Source of the DNA: an uncultured Lachnospiraceae bacterium
GTDB lineage: Bacteria > Bacillota > Clostridia > Lachnospirales > Lachnospiraceae
DNA length: 64,000 nt
Assembly: GCA_910578885.1 (NCBI GenBank)
Contig: CAJTSH010000014.1
Coordinates: 14,354 to 78,353 of the forward strand
Reading direction: 5' to 3'
Below the pieces are notes generated by a model. That model searched no databases. It saw only the letters and a program-made list of their open reading frames with translations, and was not told the origin of the DNA. A program made the translations under genes and the position numbers. Each line of letters starts with the position of its first letter. The first letter of the stretch is position 1. Positions 26,225 through 35,380 of this stretch are shown here, in pieces.

Positions 26225-28642
26225 ATGAGCAATACTTACAATCCAAAAGCAATTGAGAAAAAATGGCAGAAGGTATGGGAGGATGAGAAGGCTTTTGCTG
26301 TCGGAACAGACTATTCAAAGCCGAAGTTTTACGCCTTAGTGGAGTTCCCTTATCCTTCCGGCCAAGGTCTTCATGTAGGACATCCAAGGCCGTATACCGC
26401 ATTGGATATTGTTTCCAGAAAGAGAAGAATGCAGGGCTATAACGTGCTCTATCCAATGGGATGGGATGCATTCGGGCTTCCGACAGAGAATTATGCAATT
26501 AAGAATAAGATTCATCCAAAGATTGTCACGAACAATAATGTGGCAAGATTTAAGGAGCAGTTACAGTCCCTCGGATATTCCTTTGACTGGGACAGAGAAA
26601 TCAACACAACAGACCCGAATTATTATAAATGGACCCAGTGGATTTTCTTGAAGCTGTTCAAGGCAGGACTTGCGTATAAGAAGGAAATGCCGATTAACTG
26701 GTGTACTTCCTGCATGGTTGGACTTGCAAATGAGGAAGTAGTGAACGGCGTCTGCGAGCGATGCGGCTCTCCCGTTGTCCGTAAGGTGAAAAGCGAGTGG
26801 ATGTTAAAGATTACAGAATATGCAGATAAGCTGATCGAGGGCTTGAATGATGTGGACTATATTGAGCGCGTTAAGGTCTCCCAGAAGAACTGGATCGGTA
26901 AGTCTACAGGTGCGGAAGTAGATTTTTCCATTGCCGGCAAGGAGGATAAGCTGCGTATCTATACGACAAGATGCGATACCTTGTTCGGTGCGACCTACAT
27001 GGTATTGTCTCCGGAACATCCTTTGATTGACAAATATAAGGATGAATTAAAGAACTGGGATGCCATTGCGGCGTACAGGGAAGAAGCTGCAAAAAAATCA
27101 GACTTTGAGCGTGCGGAGCTGGCTAAGGATAAGACCGGCGTCATGTTAGACGGTTTAAAAGCGGTCAATCCGGTCAACGGCAAAGAGATTCCAATCTGGA
27201 TTTCCGATTATGTACTGATGTCCTATGGCACGGGTGCGATTATGGCGGTTCCTGCACATGACGAAAGAGACTGGGAGTTTGCTAAAAAATTTGATTTGCC
27301 GATGGTTCAGGTCGTTGCGAAGAACGGAGAAGAGGTTGACATTAACGAAGCGGCGTTTACGGATGTGGCAACCGGAGTGCTGGTCAACTCTGAATTTTTG
27401 AACGGTCTGGAAGTAAAAGACGCCAAGGAAAAGATGATTGAATTCTTGGAGAAAAAGGGCATTGGAACGGCAAAAACGAATTATAAATTGAGGGACTGGG
27501 TATTCTCCCGCCAGCGTTACTGGGGTGAGCCGATTCCAATTGTACATTGTGAGAAATGCGGTTTCGTGCCGGTAGATGAGTGCGAGCTTCCGCTGATGCT
27601 GCCGGAAGTTGACAGCTACATGCCGACCGATAACGGAGAATCGCCGCTTGCCGCTATGACAGACTGGGTAAATACTACTTGTCCTTGCTGCGGCGGTCCG
27701 GCAAAGCGCGAGACGGATACCATGCCTCAGTGGGCAGGTTCTTCCTGGTATTTCTTAAGATACTGCGACCCGATGAATGAAGAGGCTCTGGCTAGTCCTG
27801 AGGCTTTGAAATACTGGATGCCGGTTGATTGGTACAATGGCGGAATGGAGCATACGACACTGCACCTCTTATATTCCAGATTCTGGCATAAGTTTCTTTT
27901 TGACGAAGGAGTAGTGCCTTGCAAGGAGCCGTACCAGAAGAGAACCTCTCATGGAATGATTCTCGGTGAGAATGGCGAGAAAATGTCTAAGTCCAGAGGA
28001 AATGTCGTAAACCCTGACGATATTGTGCGGGATTACGGTGCGGATACGTTAAGGACTTATGAGATGTTCATTGGCGCTTTTGACTTAAGTGCATCATGGT
28101 CCGAGGATGGAGTAAAGGGCTGCCGCCGTTTCTTGGAGCGTGTTTGGAAATTACAGGATATGATGACGGATGAGGAAGCGTATTCCAAAGAACTGGAGAC
28201 AAAGATGCATCAGACCATCAAGAAGGTGAGCGGTGACTTTGAGGCGATGAAGTTCAATACGGCTATTGCCCAGATGATGACGATGGTAAATGAATTTTAC
28301 CGGGTAGGAAAAGTGACAAGAAAGGAGCTTTCCACCCTGCTCATTCTGTTAAATCCGGTCGCTCCGCATATGACGGAAGAGATGTGGGAAATCATCGGCG
28401 GAAACGGACATATCTATCAGAATAACTGGCCGGAATATGAAGAGGCTAAGACGATTGAGAATGAAGTGGAAGTAGCGGTTCAGATTAACGGTAAGGTAAA
28501 GACTACCATTAAGGTATCGAAGGACATCGCAAAGGAAGATGCGATTGCACTTGGAAAAGAAGCTTTAGGCGATAAATTGACAGGAAATATTGTAAAAGAA
28601 ATTTATGTGCCGGGAAGAATTATAAATATTGTTGCGAAATAG
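26225..28642 (+). CDS. leuS: leucyl-tRNA synthetase
   Basis: Class I aminoacyl-tRNA synthetase, 805 residues. The HIGH motif is HVGH (50-53) in PYPSGQGLHVGHPRPYTALD; the CP1 editing domain spans about 220-420 with the conserved threonine-rich IYTTRCDTLFGATYMV and MAVPAHDERD; a zinc-type cysteine set follows (CEKCGF and CPCCGG); KMSKS is at 586-590; the anticodon-binding helical domain is C-terminal. An AAAGGAG box precedes the ATG. Expression is controlled by the leucine T-box upstream. Confidence 0.97.
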   Translation: MSNTYNPKAIEKKWQKVWEDEKAFAVGTDYSKPKFYALVEFPYPSGQGLHVGHPRPYTALDIVSRKRRMQGYNVLYPMGWDAFGLPTENYAIKNKIHPKIVTNNNVARFKEQLQSLGYSFDWDREINTTDPNYYKWTQWIFLKLFKAGLAYKKEMPINWCTSCMVGLANEEVVNGVCERCGSPVVRKVKSEWMLKITEYADKLIEGLNDVDYIERVKVSQKNWIGKSTGAEVDFSIAGKEDKLRIYTTRCDTLFGATYMVLSPEHPLIDKYKDELKNWDAIAAYREEAAKKSDFERAELAKDKTGVMLDGLKAVNPVNGKEIPIWISDYVLMSYGTGAIMAVPAHDERDWEFAKKFDLPMVQVVAKNGEEVDINEAAFTDVATGVLVNSEFLNGLEVKDAKEKMIEFLEKKGIGTAKTNYKLRDWVFSRQRYWGEPIPIVHCEKCGFVPVDECELPLMLPEVDSYMPTDNGESPLAAMTDWVNTTCPCCGGPAKRETDTMPQWAGSSWYFLRYCDPMNEEALASPEALKYWMPVDWYNGGMEHTTLHLLYSRFWHKFLFDEGVVPCKEPYQKRTSHGMILGENGEKMSKSRGNVVNPDDIVRDYGADTLRTYEMFIGAFDLSASWSEDGVKGCRRFLERVWKLQDMMTDEEAYSKELETKMHQTIKKVSGDFEAMKFNTAIAQMMTMVNEFYRVGKVTRKELSTLLILLNPVAPHMTEEMWEIIGGNGHIYQNNWPEYEEAKTIENEVEVAVQINGKVKTTIKVSKDIAKEDAIALGKEALGDKLTGNIVKEIYVPGRIINIVAK

Positions 28643-28692
28643 TTACTGCATGGCTTGGCTAGTGATCTAAAAATAGAGAATTTTTCAATGAG

Positions 28693-28722
28693 CCGGATAT
28701 GATTGCTCCATATCCGGTTTTT
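28693..28722 (+). terminator. intrinsic terminator after leuS
   Basis: CCGGATATG (28693-28701) pairs perfectly with CATATCCGG (28709-28717), then TTTTT. Confidence 0.88.
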
Positions 28723-28790
28723 GTTAGAAAGTGTTGATTTGTAAAAGAAGCAGTTGTGGCAGAAATTGATGCGCTGAATATATTGGTTTT

Positions 28791-28822
28791 GTCAGAAGTA
28801 ACAAGAATATAATGTATGAAAT
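28791..28822 (+). promoter_or_regulatory. upstream element shared by the TIR gene and the SPFH operon, copy 1
   Basis: GTCAGAA, AACAA and ATAATGTATGAAA occur in this order here and again at 30716-30744 before the SPFH gene. It contains a TATAAT at 28808-28813 but no well-spaced -35 box. The shared sequence suggests common transcriptional control of the two units. Confidence 0.45.
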
Positions 28823-28897
28823 AAAACACTCATAAAAAGTTTGAGCTGTAAGCAGATGATATAAGTAATTTTTACAAAGGAAGGCTGTGGTTGTGAA

Positions 28898-30571
28898 ATG
28901 TTATTTAAGTGCAAAATGTGTGGAGGAGATTTAGAAATTCTGGAGGGAAAGACTATAGTAGTTTGCCAGAGTTGTGGATCAAGGCAAACCTTGCCAAAGT
29001 TGACAGATGATAAAAAACAAAATATGTACGACAGGGCGAATCATTTCAGAAGAAATAATGAGTATGATAAAGCCATGTCTATTTATGAGAATATTTTAAA
29101 CGAAGATACGACGGATGCGGAATCCTACTGGTCCCTTGTATTATGCAAATATGGAATTGAGTATGTGGAAGACCCAAAGACAAACCAGAGGATACCGACC
29201 TGCAACCGGACACAGTATACGTCTGTTTTTGCGGATGAAAATTATAAGGCAGCGATAGAATATGCAGACAGTGCACAGAGGGAAATTTATGAAGTAGAGG
29301 CGGGCATGATTGATTCTATCCAAAAGGGCATTCTGGAAATTTCGAGGAAAGAAGAGCCGTTTGATATTTTTATCTGCTATAAGGAGACAGACGCCAGCGG
29401 AAGAAGAACGCCGGACAGTGTTGTTGCTCAGGAAATGTATTACGAGCTGACGCAGGAGGGATATAAGGTTTTCTTTTCCAGAATTACACTTGAAAATAAG
29501 CTGGGTACGGCATATGAGCCATATATTTTTGCTGCACTGAATTCGGCAAAGGTCATGGTTGTGGTTTCGACAAGGAAGGAATATGTGAATGCCGTATGGG
29601 TGCAGAATGAGTGGTCACGTTTTCTGAACCTGATCGAGAAGGGTGAGGATAAGACACTGATTCCTGCATATCGGGATATGGATCCTTATGATTTGCCAGA
29701 GGAATTTTCGCATTTGCAGGCATTGGATATGTCGAAGCTTGGGTTTATGCAAGATTTGATTCATGGCATTAAAAAAATGATACCTCAGAATGGGGGGAGT
29801 GGGTCTGCACAGGGGGATGCGCCTGCGAGTAGCATGACGAATACCGCATCACTTTTGGAACGCGCATTTCTGTTTTTGGAGGACGGGAACTGGGAAAGCG
29901 CTGATACATATTGCGAAAAGGTGTTGGACATTGAACCTAAGAATGCAAGGGCATATCTTGGAAAGCTCCTGACGGAGTTGCATGTATCCAAAGAAGAAGA
30001 TTTAGCTTATTACAAGGCAGCTTTTGATAACAGCAATCAATATCAAAAGGTCATCCGGTTTGCGGATGAGGAATTGAGAAAAACAGTGGAGGAATATGCT
30101 TCTATTGTAAATAACCGTATTGAGCAGGAGCGTATTGTAAATAACCGTATTGAGCAGGAGCGGCTGGAAAGCATTTATCAGGAGGCCGTTGCTGTCATGG
30201 ATTCAGCATTTGATGAAAAACAGTTCAGAAAGGCTTGGAATCTTTTTCGTTCCATCTCGGGATTTCAGGATGCGGATAAGCTTGAGAAACAGAGTTTTGA
30301 GAAAGCGGAAGAGTGTAGAAAAGAAAAAATTTTTTATAAAGTTGTAATGATGGAACACTTAACTATAGACTCTTTAGAGCAGGCAATAAAAGAATTGCAA
30401 ATGATATCAGGTTGGAAGAATGTTGATGAAAAAATTGAGGAATATAAGTATGAAATAGATTGTATAAAAAATGCGCATGAACGCCGTGAACGGGTAAAAA
30501 AGGTGCAAACAGCAATTGTAATTAGTGTTGTGTGCATCATTGCTATGTGGATGATTTTAGGTAGAATATAA
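28898..30571 (+). CDS. zinc-ribbon/TPR/TIR-domain protein with C-terminal membrane helix (TIR-1)
   Basis: 557 residues. Order: zinc ribbon with CxxC pairs at Cys5/Cys8 and Cys23/Cys26; a TPR-like helical part (about 40-140); a TIR domain (about 155-300) beginning FDIFICYKETDASGRRTPD and containing GTAYEPYIFAALNSAKVMVV, where Glu207 aligns with the catalytic Glu of NAD-cleaving TIR proteins such as SARM1; a second helical repeat region (about 325-520); and a single transmembrane helix at the end (IVISVVCIIAMWMIL). Residues 399-418 hold a tandem copy of IVNNRIEQER encoded by a 30-bp duplication at 30104-30163. It is nearly identical over its first 470 or so residues to TIR-2 at 32764, and even the sequence just before the start is shared. 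NADase activity and any defence role are inferred. Confidence 0.85.
   Translation: MLFKCKMCGGDLEILEGKTIVVCQSCGSRQTLPKLTDDKKQNMYDRANHFRRNNEYDKAMSIYENILNEDTTDAESYWSLVLCKYGIEYVEDPKTNQRIPTCNRTQYTSVFADENYKAAIEYADSAQREIYEVEAGMIDSIQKGILEISRKEEPFDIFICYKETDASGRRTPDSVVAQEMYYELTQEGYKVFFSRITLENKLGTAYEPYIFAALNSAKVMVVVSTRKEYVNAVWVQNEWSRFLNLIEKGEDKTLIPAYRDMDPYDLPEEFSHLQALDMSKLGFMQDLIHGIKKMIPQNGGSGSAQGDAPASSMTNTASLLERAFLFLEDGNWESADTYCEKVLDIEPKNARAYLGKLLTELHVSKEEDLAYYKAAFDNSNQYQKVIRFADEELRKTVEEYASIVNNRIEQERIVNNRIEQERLESIYQEAVAVMDSAFDEKQFRKAWNLFRSISGFQDADKLEKQSFEKAEECRKEKIFYKVVMMEHLTIDSLEQAIKELQMISGWKNVDEKIEEYKYEIDCIKNAHERRERVKKVQTAIVISVVCIIAMWMILGRI
30104..30163 (+). repeat. 30-bp perfect tandem duplication inside TIR-1
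   Basis: Units at 30104-30133 and 30134-30163 differ at most at the last base and add ten residues in frame. The paralogue at 32764 has one unit, so the duplication is recent. Confidence 0.9.
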
Positions 30572-30605
30572 TTTTTATAAATTGAGTATAATTGTTTAGG
30601 TGTGC

Positions 30606-30657
30606 AAATCATCCTTACGCATGTTATAATTTATAATATGAATAAGGATGATTTTTT
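30606..30657 (+). terminator. intrinsic terminator after TIR-1
   Basis: AAATCATCCTTA (30606-30617) pairs with TAAGGATGATTT (30643-30654), then T residues. It separates TIR-1 from the SPFH operon. Confidence 0.82.
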
Positions 30658-30715
30658 CGAATTGTACATGGGTAGGCAGTTATTTTATCTGTATTCAAAA
30701 CATTGTCCTTTCAGT

Positions 30716-30744
30716 GTCAGAATAAACAATAATGTATGAAAATT
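30716..30744 (+). promoter_or_regulatory. upstream element shared by the TIR gene and the SPFH operon, copy 2
   Basis: GTCAGAATAAACAATAATG and TATGAAAA repeat the layout seen at 28791. The remaining roughly 120 bases before the SPFH start hold nothing else I recognise. Confidence 0.45.
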
Positions 30745-30865
30745 GATTTCTGTGTTGTTATTACCTCGTGGATTGATTGTTTTTGTTATATCAGATATAA
30801 TGTGGCTTAGGGATTTTATTCATATAGGACAAGTTAGAAATTGTGAAAACAAAGGAGAAGAGCTT

Positions 30866-32050
30866 ATGGCAGAATTAGCACAAGTGATTAAGTACGAAGG
30901 AGACAACAGCACATTTGTCTGGAAGCATCCAATGGAAGATTTCAATACCTCTACGCAATTGATTGTTCATGAATCGCAGGAAGCAATTTTTTTCATGAAT
31001 GGTCAGGCGTTGGATTTGTTTGGTCCGGGACGGCATACGCTGGAAACACAGAATATTCCGTTGCTCAAAAGATTGATTAATATATCAACCGGTTCTCAGA
31101 CGCCATTTCACTGCGAGGTATATTTTGTAAATAAAACAGAGCAGATGGCGGTAAAATGGGGAACCGACAGTAAGGTACAGTTTATGGAGCCCAAGCTTCA
31201 TTTTCCGCTGCAGATAGGCGCCAGCGGTGAAATGACGTTAATGGCAGAAGATGCCCGTAAACTGTTGGTGAAAATAGTCGGGACAGAAAAAAATCTCGGA
31301 CAGCAGGCGTTGGTGCAGAAATTCCGTGCCGTATTGATGACGAAAGTAAAATCCTATCTGGCAAAAACAATCAGGGAAAATGAAATAAGCATTTTTGAAA
31401 TTGACGAGCATTTGGATCAGATATCCCAAGATCTGCATCAATGGCTGATTCCTGATTTTCTGGAATATGGGGTTTCTTTGGAACGATTTTTTGTCACAAC
31501 GGTTGTCCGTCCTGAGGGTGACAGGGATTATGAAAAATATAAAGAGTTGTATTTCAAACAGTATGGTGACATCAAAGAAGCTCAGATCAGACAGCAGGTG
31601 GAGATTATCAACCAGCAGACCAAAGCGCAGCAAATGATCATTGAATCGCAGGCTTTGGCAACAAAACGTTCTCAAGAGGGCTATTCCTATCAGCAGGAGC
31701 GTGGATTTGATGTTGCTGAAAAGGTGGCGGCGAATGAAGCCGTTGGACAATTTACCAATATGGGGGTTGGACTGGGAACGATGGCAGGAGTCGGCGGTGC
31801 GATCGGCGGTATTGTTGGCAGCGCCATGAACAATGCGATAGACGGTGCGAATATGACGAATAGCAGTCCTGCATCCCCCGCAGGATTCTGTGAAAACTGT
31901 GGTTCTCCGATTACGCCGGACATGGAGTTCTGTGAACAGTGCGGACATAAATTAAAAAACAATGACAAATGTTCCAATTGTGGCTTTGTGTTCAAAAATC
32001 CGGGAAAATTCTGCCCGAAATGCGGAAGTAAAAGGGAGGTAGCAGAATGA
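30866..32050 (+). CDS. SPFH-domain protein with C-terminal double zinc ribbon (YdjI-like)
   Basis: 394 residues from ATG 30866, which has AAAGGAG upstream; reading from 30743 would add a segment with no ribosome binding site. The N-terminal part (VIKYEGDNSTFVWKHP, SQEAIFFMNGQALDLFGPGRHTL) matches the SPFH/Band 7 family related to Bacillus YdjI. A helical region (about 225-290) is followed by a glycine-rich stretch (about 300-340) and two zinc ribbons: CENCGSPITPDMEFCEQCG and CSNCG...CPKCG. SPFH proteins form large membrane-associated cages or scaffolds. It overlaps the next gene by 4 bases and is bracketed by the TIR proteins, so it may recruit them to a membrane site. Confidence 0.88.
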   Translation: MAELAQVIKYEGDNSTFVWKHPMEDFNTSTQLIVHESQEAIFFMNGQALDLFGPGRHTLETQNIPLLKRLINISTGSQTPFHCEVYFVNKTEQMAVKWGTDSKVQFMEPKLHFPLQIGASGEMTLMAEDARKLLVKIVGTEKNLGQQALVQKFRAVLMTKVKSYLAKTIRENEISIFEIDEHLDQISQDLHQWLIPDFLEYGVSLERFFVTTVVRPEGDRDYEKYKELYFKQYGDIKEAQIRQQVEIINQQTKAQQMIIESQALATKRSQEGYSYQQERGFDVAEKVAANEAVGQFTNMGVGLGTMAGVGGAIGGIVGSAMNNAIDGANMTNSSPASPAGFCENCGSPITPDMEFCEQCGHKLKNNDKCSNCGFVFKNPGKFCPKCGSKREVAE

Positions 32051-32736
32051 AAAAGAAAATGACATATATGCTGGCGATTTCAGCGTTAGTGATAGTAATC
32101 TATAACCTTATAACATTTGTGGTTCCGTTTGAAAGAACAACGGGATTCTGGGCGGAATATGCGTTCTCTATGATAGCAATTCTTTTGTTTTTTGGTTTTA
32201 CAACCGTTTTTTGTACGAAAGATGTACCAATAAAAAGCAAGTTTTTGGATTTGCCGGTGTTTCAGGTTCTCTATGTCCTGCTTGCCGTACAGATTTGTTT
32301 TGGATTTGTGGTAATGGCTCTGCCCGCCATTCCATTTCAGATTGCATTGATTGTCAGTGCAGTGATTTTAGCCATCGGTCTTTTCCTGATGTTCAGTATT
32401 AAACTTGCGGAGGATGAGATTCAAAGAGTGGACAGGAAGGTTGCCGCTAAAGTGAATTTTATCCGGGAAATATCTGCAAAGATAGAGGTCAGTGCTCAAA
32501 GAGTAGAAGATAAGATGCTTTTGACTGATTTGAAAAAATTGTCAGAGGCAGTTCGGTTCAGTGATCCGATGTCGAGTGATGAATTGTATGAAAAAGAACA
32601 GGAGATAGCGAATAAAATTGATGAGCTGAATCAAATGATTTCATCAGCAGACTATGAGGCTGCAAGAAGAATGATTCATGAAATTCAGGCGCTTTTGAAA
32701 GAGCGGAATTTAGAATGCAAGCTGATGAAGCAGTAA
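32047..32736 (+). CDS. four-helix membrane protein with cytosolic coiled tail
   Basis: 229 residues. Four hydrophobic segments lie at about 8-28, 40-58, 70-92 and 97-117, followed by a charged helical tail of about 110 residues (KLAEDEIQRVDRKVAAKV onward) with coiled-coil character. I do not recognise a named family. Its start overlaps the SPFH stop (ATGA), so the two are translationally coupled, and TIR-2 starts 28 bases later. It could be a channel, a membrane anchor for the SPFH scaffold, or an effector; the sequence does not decide. Confidence 0.8.
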   Translation: MKKKMTYMLAISALVIVIYNLITFVVPFERTTGFWAEYAFSMIAILLFFGFTTVFCTKDVPIKSKFLDLPVFQVLYVLLAVQICFGFVVMALPAIPFQIALIVSAVILAIGLFLMFSIKLAEDEIQRVDRKVAAKVNFIREISAKIEVSAQRVEDKMLLTDLKKLSEAVRFSDPMSSDELYEKEQEIANKIDELNQMISSADYEAARRMIHEIQALLKERNLECKLMKQ

Positions 32737-32763
32737 TTTTTACAAAGGAAGGTTGGTTGTGAA

Positions 32764-35316
32764 ATGTTATTTAAATGTAAGATGTGCGGGGGAGATCTGG
32801 AGATTATAGAAGGGGAAACGATAGCGGTCTGCCAGTGCTGCGGTTCAAGGCAGACCTTACCCAAATTAACGGATGATAAAAAAAGAAACATGTATGACAG
32901 GGCAAATCATTTCAGAAGAAATAATGAGTATGATAAAGCTATGTCTATTTATGAAACCATTTTAAACGAAGATACGACGGATGCGGAATCCTACTGGTCC
33001 CTTGTATTATGCAAGTATGGGATCGAGTATGTCGAAGACCCTAAAACGAATCAGAGGATACCGACCTGCAACCGGACATTGTATACATCTGTTTTTGCAG
33101 ATGAAAATTATAAGGCGGCCATAGAATACGCAGACAGTGCGCAGCGAGAAATTTATGAAGCAGAGGCGGGCATGATTGATTCCATCCAAAAGGGCATTTT
33201 GGAAATTTCCAGAAAAGAAGAGCCGTTTGATATTTTTATCTGTTATAAGGAGACAGACGCCAGCGGAAGGAGAACGCCGGACAGTGTTGTCGCTCAGGAA
33301 ATGTATTATGAGCTGACGCAGGAGGGATATAAGGTTTTCTTTTCCAGAATTACGCTTGAAAATAAGCTTGGCACGGCTTATGAGCCATATATTTTTGCCG
33401 CACTGAATTCGGCGAAGGTCATGGTTGTGGTTTCGACAAAGAAGGAGCATGTGAATGCTGTATGGGTGCAGAATGAGTGGTCGCGTTTTCTGAATCTGAT
33501 TGAAAAAGGAGCGGATAAGACACTGATCCCTGCATATCGCGATATGGATCCTTATGATTTGCCGGAGGAATTTTCTCATTTGCAGGCGTTGGATATGTCG
33601 AAGCTTGGGTTTATGCAGGATCTGATTCACGGCATTAAAAAGATGATACCCCAGAACGGGAGAAGCGAGTCCGTACACGAGGAATCGCCTGTAAGCAGCG
33701 TGACGAATACAGCGCCGCTTCTGGAGCGCGCATTTCTGTTTTTGGAGGACGAGAACTGGGAGAGCGCTGATACATATTGCGAAAAGGTATTAGACATTGA
33801 GCCCAAAAATGCGAGGGCATATCTTGGGAAACTTCTGGCGGAACTGCACGTATCCAAAGAAGAAGATTTAGCCTATTACGAGGTGGCTTTTGATAACAGC
33901 AATCAGTATCAAAAGGTAATCCGGTTTGCGGATGAAGAATTGAGAAAGACGGTGGAAGAGTATGCTTCTATTGTAAATAACCGTATTGAGCAAGAGCGGC
34001 TGGAGGGAATTTATCAGGAAGCCGTTGCTATCATGGATTTGGCGTCCGATGAAAAGCAGTTCAGAAAGGCTTCGAATCTTTTCCGTTCCATTCCGGGCTT
34101 TCGGGATGCAGATGAGCTTGGAAAACAGTGTTTTGACAAGGCGGAGGAACATCGCAAGGACGAAATTCTGCGCCGTGCGGTATTGCTGGCAGATCATGGG
34201 GACATAAAGTCCTTGACACAGGCAGCCAGAGAACTGCAGTCCATATCCGGTTGGAGAGAGGCTGACGAAAAGGTTCAGAATTATATGTCAAAAGTTGAGG
34301 AAATCAAGGCAGAGCAGGAACGCAAGAGGTTAGAGGAGGAACGGCAGGAAGAGTTAGCCCGTATCGCTGCAATTAAACGGGAAAGAAGGAAAAAAATTTT
34401 TTCGGCGCTAGCTACCATAGTTATTATTGCCGGCATTGCTTTTGCATATCAATGGACAAATGTAATATATCCGACACAGCAATATGACAAAGCAATGGAT
34501 TTAATTGCCGAAAAAAATTACGAAGAGGCATATGCAATTTTAGATGAATTGGGAGATTTTAAGGATGCGGCAGAGCAGATTCCGTTGAGCGAGTATAATC
34601 GAGGATTAGAATTGGCCGCTGAGGGGAATTATGAAGAGGCATATTTTTTATTTCAAAAATTGGGAGACTATAAGGATTGTACTTCGCTAATGGAAGAATT
34701 AGCCGAAAAAGAGCCCAGAGTACTTTTCAAAACAACAGAAGTGGGAGATGTGCTGGAGTTCGGCTCATATGAACAGGATAATGATACTTCTAACGGTCAG
34801 GAGCCGATAGAATGGATTGTATTTCAGAAGGAAGAGGATAAAGTATTATTGCTCAGCAAGAAGTGTCTTGATTGCAGACCTTATAATAAAGAGCTAAAAA
34901 AAGTGACATGGAAAGGTTGTACTCTCCGAAAGTGGCTGAACCGTAAATTTTTGAATACGGCTTTTTCCGAAAACGAGAAAGAATATATTATTCCCTCAGA
35001 AGTGGTGTATGGCAGCAGTAAGAGAGATGCTACAGTCAAGGATCAAATCTTTCTTTTGAATAAAAGGCAAGTAGGGTTATACAAGAATGAAAATCAGGCA
35101 AAGGCCACAGCATATGCTGTGGCAAAAGGGGCATATGTATCTGAGACAACAGGATATAGTATTTGGTGGGTGTGTTCGCCCAGTGGATATTATACGAATT
35201 CTTATGGTAGTATGAGTTCATCCAGTAGACCGCTTAATGATGAAACGATTGGTGTCCGCCCGGCAATGTGGGTAAGCTTAGAAGATGTAGTTCAAGAAAC
35301 AGAAGAAGCTGAGTGA
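32764..35316 (+). CDS. zinc-ribbon/TPR/TIR protein with transmembrane helix and extracellular DUF6273-like domain (TIR-2)
   Basis: 850 residues. The first roughly 470 residues repeat TIR-1: zinc ribbon (Cys5/8/23/26), helical repeats, TIR with Glu207, helical repeats. A charged coiled coil (about 510-540) leads to KRERRKKIFSALATIVIIAG, a membrane helix with its positive side inward, so the TIR half is cytosolic. Outside are two TPR-like repeats (AEKNYEEAYAILDELGDFKD and AEGNYEEAYFLFQKLGDYKD), then a domain of about 190 residues with EPIEWIVFQKE, LRKWLNRKFLNTAF and WWVCSPSGY, which resembles DUF6273. The layout is that of a transmembrane sensor. Last gene of the SPFH operon. Confidence 0.85.
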   Translation: MLFKCKMCGGDLEIIEGETIAVCQCCGSRQTLPKLTDDKKRNMYDRANHFRRNNEYDKAMSIYETILNEDTTDAESYWSLVLCKYGIEYVEDPKTNQRIPTCNRTLYTSVFADENYKAAIEYADSAQREIYEAEAGMIDSIQKGILEISRKEEPFDIFICYKETDASGRRTPDSVVAQEMYYELTQEGYKVFFSRITLENKLGTAYEPYIFAALNSAKVMVVVSTKKEHVNAVWVQNEWSRFLNLIEKGADKTLIPAYRDMDPYDLPEEFSHLQALDMSKLGFMQDLIHGIKKMIPQNGRSESVHEESPVSSVTNTAPLLERAFLFLEDENWESADTYCEKVLDIEPKNARAYLGKLLAELHVSKEEDLAYYEVAFDNSNQYQKVIRFADEELRKTVEEYASIVNNRIEQERLEGIYQEAVAIMDLASDEKQFRKASNLFRSIPGFRDADELGKQCFDKAEEHRKDEILRRAVLLADHGDIKSLTQAARELQSISGWREADEKVQNYMSKVEEIKAEQERKRLEEERQEELARIAAIKRERRKKIFSALATIVIIAGIAFAYQWTNVIYPTQQYDKAMDLIAEKNYEEAYAILDELGDFKDAAEQIPLSEYNRGLELAAEGNYEEAYFLFQKLGDYKDCTSLMEELAEKEPRVLFKTTEVGDVLEFGSYEQDNDTSNGQEPIEWIVFQKEEDKVLLLSKKCLDCRPYNKELKKVTWKGCTLRKWLNRKFLNTAFSENEKEYIIPSEVVYGSSKRDATVKDQIFLLNKRQVGLYKNENQAKATAYAVAKGAYVSETTGYSIWWVCSPSGYYTNSYGSMSSSSRPLNDETIGVRPAMWVSLEDVVQETEEAE

Positions 35317-35318
35317 TA

Positions 35319-35367
35319 GAAAGAAGCCCGCCGCAGGCGAAGAATCCGGCTTTGCCGGATTCTTTCT
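35319..35367. terminator. bidirectional hairpin between TIR-2 and the CAP-domain gene (GCCCGCCG element, second copy)
   Basis: AGAATCCGGC (35341-35350) and GCCGGATTCT (35354-35363) form a perfect 10-bp stem with a TTT loop, flanked by GAAAGAA and TTCTTTC. It serves both convergent genes. Most of it matches the element at 26157-26200. Confidence 0.75.
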
Positions 35368-35380
35368 CGTGCAGCAGAGT

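Noticed and set aside
31238..31948. 236-codon minus-strand frame inside the SPFH gene
   Set aside because: It is an antisense shadow of a well-supported gene with normal codon structure.
33007..33678. 223-codon minus-strand frame inside TIR-2
   Set aside because: Antisense of the conserved TIR region; a similar shadow exists in the paralogue because the sense proteins are alike.
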